5,071 bases of DNA from Gemmatimonadota bacterium (GTDB lineage: Bacteria > Latescibacterota > UBA2968 > UBA8231), in the NCBI GenBank assembly GCA_026706505.1, contig JAPOYQ010000834.1:1-5071 (forward strand), in the 5' to 3' direction. Position numbers and translations under genes: made by a program. How positions within the stretch are numbered: the first letter of the stretch is position 1; each line of letters starts with the position of its first letter. The notes below the pieces were generated by a model, which did no database searches, was not told the origin of the DNA, and saw only the letters and a list, made by a program, of their open reading frames with translations. This document shows positions 1 through 5,071 of this stretch, one piece after another.

Positions 1-381
1 ATCGCGGTCAACGTCGTAAACCTCCGGGTATAGCTGCACATCCTCGGGGTCGGGGTCGAAGACAAAGTCCTCGGTGAACTGCTCCATGTACTGTTGGGGG
101 CTGCGGAACTCGGGTTGGGCTTGGAAGATAGACTCGAGATTGGCCAATACGGCTTCAGGGCGTGTGCGCTCGCGCAGGAAGAGTTGTTGGCCGCTGGGGC
201 AGTCGGGAAGCTGGGTCGATAGCGGGGTCTTAGGGTCGGGGCGCTCTTCGACCGCGTCGTCGCAATGGGGAAAAAGATCGATACTTGTGTCGGGCGCACA
301 GAGACAATCCACTTGTTCGGTGTCGCCTAGGGCGCAGCCAGTTAACAGCGCTGCTAGCAGAAATGGTAGAAACGAGAGCAT
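1..381 (-). CDS. Lipoprotein of unknown function, possible NTF2-like domain (N-terminal 127 residues, 3' end beyond the window)
   Basis: The frame is open for 127 codons from ATG at 381 to the left edge with no stop. The N-terminus is a lipoprotein signal peptide: a hydrophobic core followed by lipobox L13-T14-G15-C16, so the mature protein should start at lipidated Cys16 and sit on an envelope membrane. The n-region is unusual because no Lys or Arg precedes the hydrophobic core. Residues 17-65 are acidic, Pro-rich and contain Cys26, Cys28, Cys40 and Cys61, possibly disulfide-bonded. From about residue 73 the style changes: RPEAVLANLESIF, then YMEQFTEDFVFDPDPED. This resembles the opening helices of small NTF2-like lipoproteins found in FCB-type and candidate-phylum genomes, but the fold call is tentative. 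The start lies 8 bases after the protease stop, which implies cotranscription. No good Shine-Dalgarno sequence is seen. The gene and lipoprotein calls are firm; function is not known. Confidence 0.8.
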   Translation of the reverse strand, partial: MLSFLPFLLAALLTGCALGDTEQVDCLCAPDTSIDLFPHCDDAVEERPDPKTPLSTQLPDCPSGQQLFLRERTRPEAVLANLESIFQAQPEFRSPQQYMEQFTEDFVFDPDPEDVQLYPEVYDVDRD

Positions 382-389
382 GGCGCAGC

Positions 390-1355
390 TCAGTAGGTGA
401 CAAAAGGCACGGGAGCGAAACAGAGGACAAAGACCAATAGGCAGAGGTAGCCGATGAAGCACCGGCCGCGGCCCAGCGAGATAAAGGGGTCGTAGGGAGC
501 CGGGTGATCCTTGCCAAAAAGCGCGAGAAAAAAGGCCAGTGCGAGCCACCCCGGCCATCCCTGGGGCCACTCCCACAGCAGCGATAGAACCCCGTAAATT
601 CCCAGGACCAACAAAGCCACGTAAGCCGTGCGGGCGATCTGCCGGTGGCGGTGACCAAAGAGCGCGTACGCGATATGGCCGCCGTCGAGTTGGCCAATGG
701 GAAAGAGGTTGAAAGCCGTAATAAACAGCCCGACCCAACCGGCAAAAGCCACCGGGTCTAAGAGAACTATTTGATCCGGCCCAATGGCGGGCAAGACGAG
801 AGCGGCGATGCCGGAAAAGAGCAAGGGTGCCCCCAATTCGATGGGGGGAGCGTGAAAGTAATCCGCCGAGACCACGGCCGAGCGCGAGAGCCCGGCAAAG
901 CAGGCCGCGAGGGCGACGACAAAGCCCGCTAGGGGGCCGGCGGCGCCAATGTCGAGCAGGGCGCACTTGTTGGGGATGGGAGAGCGAATTTTGATGACCG
1001 CGCCCAAGGTTCCGAGGAAGGAAACATAGGGCAGGGGGAGAAAGTAAGGCAGCGAGGCCCTGACTCCCCAGCGGCGCGCAGCAAAGTAATGGCCGAATTC
1101 ATGGACTGTGAGAATAAAGAGCAAAGTCGCGGCAAAAGGGAGACCCTCGACGAGGTGAACCAAGGCCGCGATGCTGGTCAGTGGGTCAACTCCTTGCTGC
1201 ATAGCACCGGCGATCGCAGTCGAAGCAATGGTACATAAAAACAGCAGCATGTGGACCCATAAGCGCGAGGAGCTGGCGTGCTGGACCGGGAGCGAGGTCG
1301 GGATTGATGGGGTTGGCGGCACCACCGGCGACACTGTTTTGCGCCAGAAGTTCAA
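390..1355 (-). CDS. Site-2-protease-type (peptidase M50) intramembrane zinc metalloprotease, no PDZ domain
   Basis: This is a 321-residue polytopic membrane protein. The catalytic motif HEFGH is at residues 85-89 (His85 and His89 zinc ligands, Glu86 catalytic). The second M50 signature is at 216-225 (NLFPIGQLDG), supplying Asp224 as third zinc ligand. Between them is the conserved GAAGPLAGF segment (138-145). Hydrophobic segments lie near 35-53, 70-90, 140-157, 200-218, 243-260, 266-280 and 298-316. There is no PDZ domain between the motifs, so it resembles the compact S2P group rather than RseP. The family cuts transmembrane segments inside the membrane, often of anti-sigma factors or signal-peptide remnants; the substrate here is unknown. 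The start is TTG at 1355, overlapping the TGA of the preceding barrel gene. The first 30 residues are Pro/Ser-rich and cytosolic-looking, and conserved sequence begins near residue 31, so later starts (GTG at codon 8, ATG at codon 36, position 1250) cannot be excluded. The peptidase call is very secure. Confidence 0.95.
   Translation of the reverse strand: MNFWRKTVSPVVPPTPSIPTSLPVQHASSSRLWVHMLLFLCTIASTAIAGAMQQGVDPLTSIAALVHLVEGLPFAATLLFILTVHEFGHYFAARRWGVRASLPYFLPLPYVSFLGTLGAVIKIRSPIPNKCALLDIGAAGPLAGFVVALAACFAGLSRSAVVSADYFHAPPIELGAPLLFSGIAALVLPAIGPDQIVLLDPVAFAGWVGLFITAFNLFPIGQLDGGHIAYALFGHRHRQIARTAYVALLVLGIYGVLSLLWEWPQGWPGWLALAFFLALFGKDHPAPYDPFISLGRGRCFIGYLCLLVFVLCFAPVPFVTY
1352..1355 (-). promoter_or_regulatory. 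TTGA stop/start overlap joining barrel 2 and the S2P-type protease
   Basis: The TGA stop of barrel 2 overlaps the TTG codon that opens the protease frame. No Shine-Dalgarno-like sequence precedes it (the upstream bases read GCAACCCC). Translational coupling is inferred; later in-frame starts in the poorly conserved protease N-terminus remain possible. Confidence 0.5.
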
Positions 1356-2206
1356 GGGGTTGCGCTTTCTAGCTGGAGGCTGAGCCAGTGTGCGTCGCCC
1401 AAGCCCGAGCCAAAAGGCACATAGGCGTAGTCGATGACCCAGCGCTTGGCCACTAGGCCTAGCCCGGCCGAGAGGCTGTGGTTTTCAGTGGTCTGGTAAC
1501 CCGCGCGCAGGCGCAAGTGCTCGCTGGCCCGGTACTCGCCGCCCAGATGCAGCGTGAGATCGTCGTCGCGGGCTTTCTGCACCTCGACGGCCACGAGCAT
1601 ATCTGCACGTCCGGTATAGGCGGCGCCGAAACGAGCTTCTAAGGGCAGGTCAGTCTCCCGTTGGTCAAGGCGATTCATGCGGCCCAAGTTGCGCACCGTG
1701 GCCCCCAAGCGCAAGCGGGCCGCAACATCGTACACCAGCCCGAGGTCGGCGGCTAGGCCGCTGGCGTTTTGAGTAAAAATGGACTGGCGGATGAATTTTA
1801 GCTGCAAACCGAGGCGCGTCCGCTCCATCTGGCGGGCGTAGCTCAGGCCGACCGCTCCCTCGTACACGCCGAAGTGCCCCAGCGGCTCAGTTGAGGGGCC
1901 GATACGGTGCTCTAGGTTGTCGTCGTGCAACAGTTGGGCGGAAAGCCCCCAGGTCCCGCGGTCGCGGGTCTGCGTCAGGTGCAGGTGGTTCTGGCGGATA
2001 TTCTGGATAGAGGCTTGGTGGTTAAAGGCGATGTTGCGCCCACGCGATTGCCGAGCCGCTGGGTTGAGGGCTTGAGAGGCAAACAGGGCAATCTCCGCGC
2101 TGGCCAAGGCCGCAGCGCGGGCCCCGCCACCTTGGCGTAGCGCGGGCAGACCAGCGGCACTAAGGACCGCTGGCAGCGTCAAAAGTGCGACCAATAGGAG
2201 AGCCAT
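1352..2206 (-). CDS. PorV/PorQ-like outer-membrane beta-barrel protein, second of a tandem pair
   Basis: This 284-residue protein has a signal peptide (about 1-18, hydrophobic, ending VLSAAG) but no basic residue before the core. Residues 27-51 are a degenerate copy of the family's N-terminal signature (GARA...NPAA; the usual form is GARa.glG.A..A.a.d..a..wNPAgl). Alternating beta-strand sequence follows, including LAADLGLVYDVAARLRLGA (151-169) and RNLG (172-175). The near-terminal strand IDYAYVPFGSGLGDAHWLSL (258-277) is a recognisable hallmark of PorV/PorQ-like barrels. The C-terminus ends in SATP rather than the terminal aromatic residue usual for outer-membrane barrels. ATG at 2206 is the first possible start: an in-frame TGA, the stop of barrel 1, lies just six bases upstream. 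The last bases overlap the protease start as TTGA. It is diverged from its neighbour, so this is an old duplication or two separate family members. A role in cargo export or surface attachment is inferred from PorV; substrate unknown. Confidence 0.87.
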   Translation of the reverse strand: MALLLVALLTLPAVLSAAGLPALRQGGGARAAALASAEIALFASQALNPAARQSRGRNIAFNHQASIQNIRQNHLHLTQTRDRGTWGLSAQLLHDDNLEHRIGPSTEPLGHFGVYEGAVGLSYARQMERTRLGLQLKFIRQSIFTQNASGLAADLGLVYDVAARLRLGATVRNLGRMNRLDQRETDLPLEARFGAAYTGRADMLVAVEVQKARDDDLTLHLGGEYRASEHLRLRAGYQTTENHSLSAGLGLVAKRWVIDYAYVPFGSGLGDAHWLSLQLESATP

Positions 2207-2212
2207 CGCTTC

Positions 2213-3127
2213 TCAGAACGCCAGCGCCAAGCCCACGGTCGTGCGCCCCCCAGCGCCGAGGGGATCGGTTGAGTACGCGTATTGGAATTGCAAGGTCTCG
2301 CGGTGCATCGGCTGCAAGGTCAGTCCGGCCGAGAGTTGGCCCCCGTCTTCGGTGCCGAGGCGGTGCAGACCGCTGCGCATTACGAGCAGTGCATTTAGCT
2401 GCCACTCGGCGCCGAGATTGACGCTCTGTTCTCCGTCAGCGCGGAACTCGGCGGCCAACAGCAGGGCGTCCAAAAATCGCTGTGACGCGCCAAAGACGAG
2501 TGTGCGCGGCAGGGCATTCTCAGTGGTATTCGACCGCTGGTCGGCATGGCGCACCTTCCAAGCGAGGTCGGCGTTGAGATTGGATATGCTGGCGCCGAGC
2601 CAGGTATGCTCGGCCGCGCGGAACTGAATCCCTACGTCGAAGCCGCTGCCGTTGGCCGTGGCCGTGGGAACTAAGGGCAGGTCGATGCTCTGCTTGAGGA
2701 CTTTGACGGCTAAACCAACCGCGAGACGCGACCCAAGAGAGCTACCTATTCCAAAGATAAAAGCGTTCGCTCGGTCCTCGATAGGCCCGGTGTACTGGCC
2801 ACTAGCCGTGCGGCCCTTGATCCCGCCGACTGTAGCATGCGACCAAGCAAAGCCAAAGCCCACGTCTCCACGAACGTTGAACGCGATAGCGGCACTACCT
2901 TGCCGTCGCCCCAGCGAGAGCGACTGAATGGAGGTCTCTAGGGTTTTGCCCCGCAGGCGAGCAAGGCCGGCTGGATTCCAGTAGGGGGATGATGCATCGT
3001 CGGCAGCGGCGACAAAGGCTCCCAGTCCTAGGCCGCGGGCACCCAGCCCTGTTCTGAGAAAGGCGGCGGCAAAATCGGCCCCGTGCGCAGCGGAGGCGGC
3101 GAGCAATAGCGCGAAGAGCGTTTTCAA
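2213..3127 (-). CDS. PorV/PorQ-like outer-membrane beta-barrel protein, first of a tandem pair
   Basis: This 304-residue protein starts with a classic signal peptide (MKTLFALLLAASAAHG, cleavage probably before Ala17). Residues 27-56 carry the family signature clearly: GLGARGLGLGAFVAAADDAS, then PYWNPAGLARL. This motif is typical of PorV/PorQ (UPF0164-like, distant OmpP1/FadL) proteins. The remainder is alternating amphipathic strands separated by polar turns (for example 131-147, 163-184, 221-242, 264-272). The chain ends ALAF, with the C-terminal Phe expected for recognition by the barrel-assembly machinery. In Bacteroidota PorV moves cargo with a C-terminal sorting domain to the type IX attachment machinery; relatives in other phyla are mostly uncharacterised. 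TTG at 3127 is chosen because it gives MKT plus the hydrophobic core, and the next in-frame TTG (codon 8) would remove the basic n-region. The start overlaps the propeller stop as TTGA, suggesting coupled translation with that exported protein. Confidence 0.9.
   Translation of the reverse strand: MKTLFALLLAASAAHGADFAAAFLRTGLGARGLGLGAFVAAADDASSPYWNPAGLARLRGKTLETSIQSLSLGRRQGSAAIAFNVRGDVGFGFAWSHATVGGIKGRTASGQYTGPIEDRANAFIFGIGSSLGSRLAVGLAVKVLKQSIDLPLVPTATANGSGFDVGIQFRAAEHTWLGASISNLNADLAWKVRHADQRSNTTENALPRTLVFGASQRFLDALLLAAEFRADGEQSVNLGAEWQLNALLVMRSGLHRLGTEDGGQLSAGLTLQPMHRETLQFQYAYSTDPLGAGGRTTVGLALAF
3124..3127 (-). promoter_or_regulatory. TTGA stop/start overlap joining the propeller and barrel 1
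   Basis: The TGA stop of the propeller gene shares bases with the TTG start of barrel 1. The signal peptide of barrel 1 begins directly after this codon, so the TTG start is well supported. The overlap suggests that ribosomes ending the propeller reinitiate on the barrel gene; a GTGGTGG stretch about 8 bases upstream is at best a weak ribosome-binding site. Confidence 0.65.
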
Positions 3128-4788
3128 TCGAGCACCACCACTCTGCCAAAGGCCTGTTGACCGGTGTTTAGGGCAATGCGGTAAAAGTACGTCCCATTAG
3201 CTACCAGTTGGCCGTCTTGGTCGAGGCCATCCCAAAGGATGCGGTGATCGACGCCGCCGGCAAAGGCCGCGTCCGTCGCAAGGTCGCGGACTAGGCCGCT
3301 GGCGAAGTCGTAAATCGCAACAGAGATATCTGCATCCTGTGACAAGCTAAAGACGATGGTCGTGGTTTCGCGCGAGGGGGCAAAAGGGTTGGGCGCTGCG
3401 TACGCGAGGGCCGTACTGTCGGGCACGCCTCCGGCGCTGATGAAAGTACCTTCGTCAAGCGTGCGCGTGCGGATCAGGTCGCGAATGACGCGCCAAGTGT
3501 TCCCCTCATCCTCGGAGCGCCCAAGGCCATGCTCGGCCCCTGCCCAAAGCACATCGCCTACCGCAGCAAGCCCGACGAAGGTGCCGGTTAGGGGCTGTCC
3601 ATCGACGACTGCTATGGTGTCCCAGACGCGTTCTGAGTCGGTCGGCAGAGTTGGGTCTGGGCTGGCTAGCAGGCCTAGGTCGGTGCTGGCCCAAACAAAA
3701 TTGGGGGTAAAAGCAAAGTCCCAGGCAAACGTCGGCCCAGTGAGGCCCCAAGTCTGGCCGAGGTCGCGGCTGACGCTGATGGCTTGGGTTTGGCCCGGCG
3801 ATGTAGTGGTGTTGGTACCCGCCCAGATGACCGTGGTGCCGTCGGGCAGTACTTGGCGTTCGAGGGCCACGACCCAGTTGCCAGCCGGATGGCCTGGAAG
3901 GGGAGTGCCTTCTGCGCCGAGGCGCACTTTGGCGTTTTGCCAATACTGGCCTCCATCAAAGGTGAAGGAAACTCCGCTGGAAGTGCCAATCCATACCGTA
4001 TCTCCGTAAGCTACAACCGCAAAAGTGCGGTGCAGGAATGATTGGCTGGCCAAGCTGTCGGCGTCAGCGCGCAACTGGGCGATGTTGCTTGGATCGGCGT
4101 TTGCGCTAGCGAGGCTATCGGCCACCATCCGTAAGCTGTCCGCCGCTGTGTCGCTGGCGTAGAAGACGATCTCGTCTGCGCCGCCGGGCAAGAAAGGTTC
4201 CCAAGTGCGGCCTTGGTCGAGCGAACGCACGGTGGAGCCAGCGAAAAAAGCAGCGTACACGGCCTCTCCGTCGATGGAGATGTCAAAACAAGCATTTTGG
4301 ATAGTCGTGCTGGGGCTGCGCTCAAAACCGGCCTTAGTAGGGTCGAAGATGAACTCGTTGGGAATATGGTCCCAGGAGTCACCGCCATCGTGGGAAAAAC
4401 TCAACCCAGTGCCCGCTTGGTACACGCCCTGTTCGGCGATAACCGAATCGACCAAGGTCGCGACCCACACGGTATCGCCGACCGCGTCGAGGGCGCTGAT
4501 CGCGCCGCGGCCGAGGCCGTTGAGCTCGGTAAAGGTGACCCAGTCCACGACCTCAACGCCGCTGCTTTGCGCCGGATCGAGCCGCGCTACTCCACTCTCG
4601 GTGCCGACCCATAGATAGCGCCCGCTCCAGACGATGTCGTCTATTGAAGTGCCGAATAGCCCGCGGATAGGCTCGGATGCTTGGTGGAATCGCTGGGGCC
4701 GGAGCGCATAGCCAGGCGATAGATGCAGTGCGAGGACGAGCAGCGAGAAAGAGAAGAGGACGGCCTGGCGAAAAAAGAAATAGGTCAT
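3124..4788 (-). CDS. Exported beta-propeller protein with Asp-box (BNR-like) repeats and C-terminal FlgD-like sorting-type domain
   Basis: Counted from ATG 4788 this is 554 residues. A signal peptide spans about 1-28 (FFFRQ, long hydrophobic core, PGYA). Residues about 40-440 form a repeat domain with seven blade-like strands of type LWVGT: 59-63, 107-111, 177-181, 265-269, 321-325, 365-369 and 414-418. Five Asp-box-like turns occur: SHDGGDSW (132-139), SLDQGRTW (189-196), TFDGGQYW (276-283), SRDLGQTW (340-347) and SEDEGNTW (425-432). Asp boxes are a structural motif of sialidase/BNR-type propellers; no sialidase active-site Arg triad is evident, so an enzymatic role is not claimed. A helical insert sits at about 205-250. 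Residues 464-554 contain APNPF and then WDGLDQDGQLVANGTYFYRI (519-538), a FlgD-like Ig fold used as a C-terminal module in FCB-type secreted proteins. TTG at 4830 would add 14 residues and overlap the PHP stop; I prefer ATG because it gives a compact signal peptide. No clear Shine-Dalgarno is present at either. Confidence 0.88.
   Translation of the reverse strand: MTYFFFRQAVLFSFSLLVLALHLSPGYALRPQRFHQASEPIRGLFGTSIDDIVWSGRYLWVGTESGVARLDPAQSSGVEVVDWVTFTELNGLGRGAISALDAVGDTVWVATLVDSVIAEQGVYQAGTGLSFSHDGGDSWDHIPNEFIFDPTKAGFERSPSTTIQNACFDISIDGEAVYAAFFAGSTVRSLDQGRTWEPFLPGGADEIVFYASDTAADSLRMVADSLASANADPSNIAQLRADADSLASQSFLHRTFAVVAYGDTVWIGTSSGVSFTFDGGQYWQNAKVRLGAEGTPLPGHPAGNWVVALERQVLPDGTTVIWAGTNTTTSPGQTQAISVSRDLGQTWGLTGPTFAWDFAFTPNFVWASTDLGLLASPDPTLPTDSERVWDTIAVVDGQPLTGTFVGLAAVGDVLWAGAEHGLGRSEDEGNTWRVIRDLIRTRTLDEGTFISAGGVPDSTALAYAAPNPFAPSRETTTIVFSLSQDADISVAIYDFASGLVRDLATDAAFAGGVDHRILWDGLDQDGQLVANGTYFYRIALNTGQQAFGRVVVLD
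3127..3399 (-). other. C-terminal FlgD-like Ig / secretion-sorting-type domain
   Basis: This encodes residues 464-554 of the propeller protein. The order APNPF, a strand with SVAIYD, the turn SGLVRDL, then WDG-LDQDGQLVANGTYFYRI and the closing strand GRVVVLD matches the FlgD-Ig/type-IX-CTD-like module that ends many exported proteins in FCB-type bacteria. In Bacteroidota such C-terminal domains direct transport through PorV and the type IX machinery. The basic tail residues often seen at the end of type A sorting signals are missing here; it ends VVVLD. Confidence 0.75.
3469..4671 (-). other. Predicted seven-bladed beta-propeller domain of the exported protein
   Basis: This covers residues about 40-440 of the exported propeller protein. 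Seven hydrophobic-Trp/Tyr strands of the form (L/V/I)(W/Y)xG/A(T/x) are spaced 44 to 88 residues apart, the wide spacings being explained by inserts. Five of the blades also carry an Asp-box-like turn ending in Trp. The blade number is inferred from counting motifs, not from a structure. The domain is likely a binding or scaffold surface outside the cytoplasm. Confidence 0.65.
4039..4176 (-). repeat. Helical Ala-Asp-Ser-Leu repeat insert in the propeller
   Basis: Residues about 205-250 break the beta-strand pattern with an Ala/Asp/Ser/Leu-rich stretch. ADSL occurs at 216-219, ADSLA at 223-227 and again at 243-247. The first two copies are seven residues apart, as in a heptad, and Pro233 lies between the second and third, which suggests a short helical hairpin protruding between two blades. 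The codons of the copies differ, so this is protein-level repetition rather than a recent DNA duplication. Confidence 0.55.
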
Positions 4789-4826
4789 CAAACGAGCATT
4801 TTTACTGCGGCTAGTGATTGGGCCAC

Positions 4827-4830
4827 TCAA
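4827..4830 (-). promoter_or_regulatory. Possible TTGA stop/start overlap joining the PHP gene and the propeller
   Basis: The PHP stop codon overlaps an in-frame TTG that would add 14 residues to the propeller's N-terminus, giving a longer basic n-region before the signal-peptide core. It matches the other two TTGA junctions. ATG at 4788 is the competing start; if it is used, bases 4789-4826 are a 38-base spacer with no recognisable signal. Confidence 0.35.
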
Positions 4831-5071
4831 GCATAGGTAGCGGCCCGCTTGCGCATGGCCTCGATTACTTCGTAGCCGACTCCGTATTCGCCGATGCGGG
4901 TGCCCTCGCTGTCACCGTGGCTGTCGGACCCTCCCGATTTGATCAGACCGTAGCGGTCGGCGAGTTGGTCGTAATATTCCATTTGTGCCGGCTGGTGGGC
5001 CGGATGGAAGACTTCGATGCCATCGAGCCCATAGGCGACTAGCTGCTCGATGATAGACTCGGGGCGACTGA
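4827..5071 (-). CDS. PHP-domain phosphoesterase, C-terminal 80 residues (5' end beyond the window)
   Basis: Only the last 80 codons are present, ending at TGA (4829-4827). The segment GLDGIEVFHPAH (residues 14-25 of the visible part) followed about 20 residues later by SGGSDSHG (45-52) is the C-terminal signature of PHP phosphoesterases of the YciV/TrpH type, with His22, Asp49 and His51 as probable metal ligands. The alternating helix between them (about 27-42) fits the TIM-like barrel of the family. Related proteins hydrolyse phosphate esters with di- or trinuclear metal; E. coli YciV (RNase AM) acts on nucleoside 3',5'-bisphosphates and as a 5'-3' exoribonuclease. The substrate here cannot be inferred because the N-terminal catalytic motifs are outside the window. 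It is cytoplasmic and, by orientation and proximity, lies upstream in the same probable transcription unit. The family call is strong; the specific activity is open. Confidence 0.9.
   Translation of the reverse strand, partial: SRPESIIEQLVAYGLDGIEVFHPAHQPAQMEYYDQLADRYGLIKSGGSDSHGDSEGTRIGEYGVGYEVIEAMRKRAATYA

Noticed and set aside
230..745. 171-codon minus-strand frame overlapping the protease and lipoprotein genes
   Set aside because: It is a different frame over the conserved M50 motif region and lipoprotein start; its translation is Arg/Ser/Pro-rich and featureless.
2213..2215. TGA recoded as a sense codon
   Set aside because: All five genes with a visible end stop at TGA at a natural C-terminus, and a new signal peptide or lipobox begins soon after four of them; TGA therefore works as a stop.
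1352..3127. The two barrels as one gene split by a nonsense mutation
   Set aside because: Each half has its own signal peptide, family N-terminal signature and barrel-length body, so they are two complete proteins.
3356..4009. 217-codon open frame on the plus strand inside the propeller gene
   Set aside because: It lies entirely antisense to a gene with clear signal peptide, repeats and C-terminal domain; its translation is Pro/Ser/Arg-rich with no motif, as expected of an antisense shadow in GC-rich DNA.
4205..4618. Two long overlapping plus-strand frames (137 and 133 codons)
   Set aside because: Both are antisense to the first blades of the propeller and show no recognisable domain or upstream signal.
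3469..4671. Sialidase enzyme because of Asp-box repeats
   Set aside because: Asp boxes are structural; I see no convincing FRIP motif or catalytic Arg triad, Tyr/Glu pair, so only a propeller fold is claimed.
1..5071. CRISPR arrays, tRNA/rRNA genes, insertion sequences, terminators
   Set aside because: No direct-repeat array, cloverleaf, transposase or hairpin followed by a T-run was seen; the sequence is almost wholly protein-coding.

Overview
The window is a gene-dense stretch with all coding on the minus strand, so transcription runs from high to low coordinates. Six genes can be read and there is essentially no spacer between them. In transcription order they are: the C-terminal end of a PHP-family phosphoesterase (cut by the right edge), an exported beta-propeller protein with a C-terminal FlgD-like domain, two tandem PorV/PorQ-like outer-membrane barrels, a PDZ-less site-2-protease-type membrane metalloprotease, and the N-terminal part of a lipoprotein (cut by the left edge). 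Junctions are 4-base overlaps or gaps of 6, 8 and (depending on the start chosen) 38 bases. I see no internal terminator or promoter, so this looks like part of one longer operon.

Organism: a GC-rich, Gram-negative (diderm) bacterium. The evidence is two outer-membrane barrels, a lipobox lipoprotein and Sec signal peptides. Paired PorV/PorQ-like proteins and exported propellers ending in a FlgD-like 'PNPF...WDG.D..G..v..GtYfY.i' domain are typical of the Fibrobacterota-Chlorobi-Bacteroidota (FCB) superphylum and related candidate phyla such as Latescibacterota or KSB1. That placement is an inference from gene style, not a measured phylogeny. No start has a convincing Shine-Dalgarno sequence, which is also common in FCB-type lineages. 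The standard genetic code fits: all five visible stops are TGA.

Layout: 5071-4827 PHP phosphoesterase, partial; 4788-3124 exported seven-blade-like propeller with Asp-box repeats and a C-terminal sorting-type domain (TTG at 4830 is an alternative start); 3127-2213 PorV/PorQ-like barrel 1; 2206-1352 PorV/PorQ-like barrel 2; 1355-390 M50-type intramembrane protease with HEFGH and the NxxPxxxLDG motif; 381-1 lipoprotein, partial. No stretch over 300 bases lacks a gene.

How the genes may work together: the propeller protein and the two barrels look like an exported cargo made together with outer-membrane partners of the type that handle cargo with C-terminal sorting domains (PorV is the type IX secretion shuttle in Bacteroidota). 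The protease and lipoprotein suggest an envelope-maintenance or envelope-signalling role, but no sequence evidence ties their functions directly to the cargo. The most notable structural feature is that three of the five gene junctions have the same TTGA stop/start overlap, with TTG as the apparent start codon.
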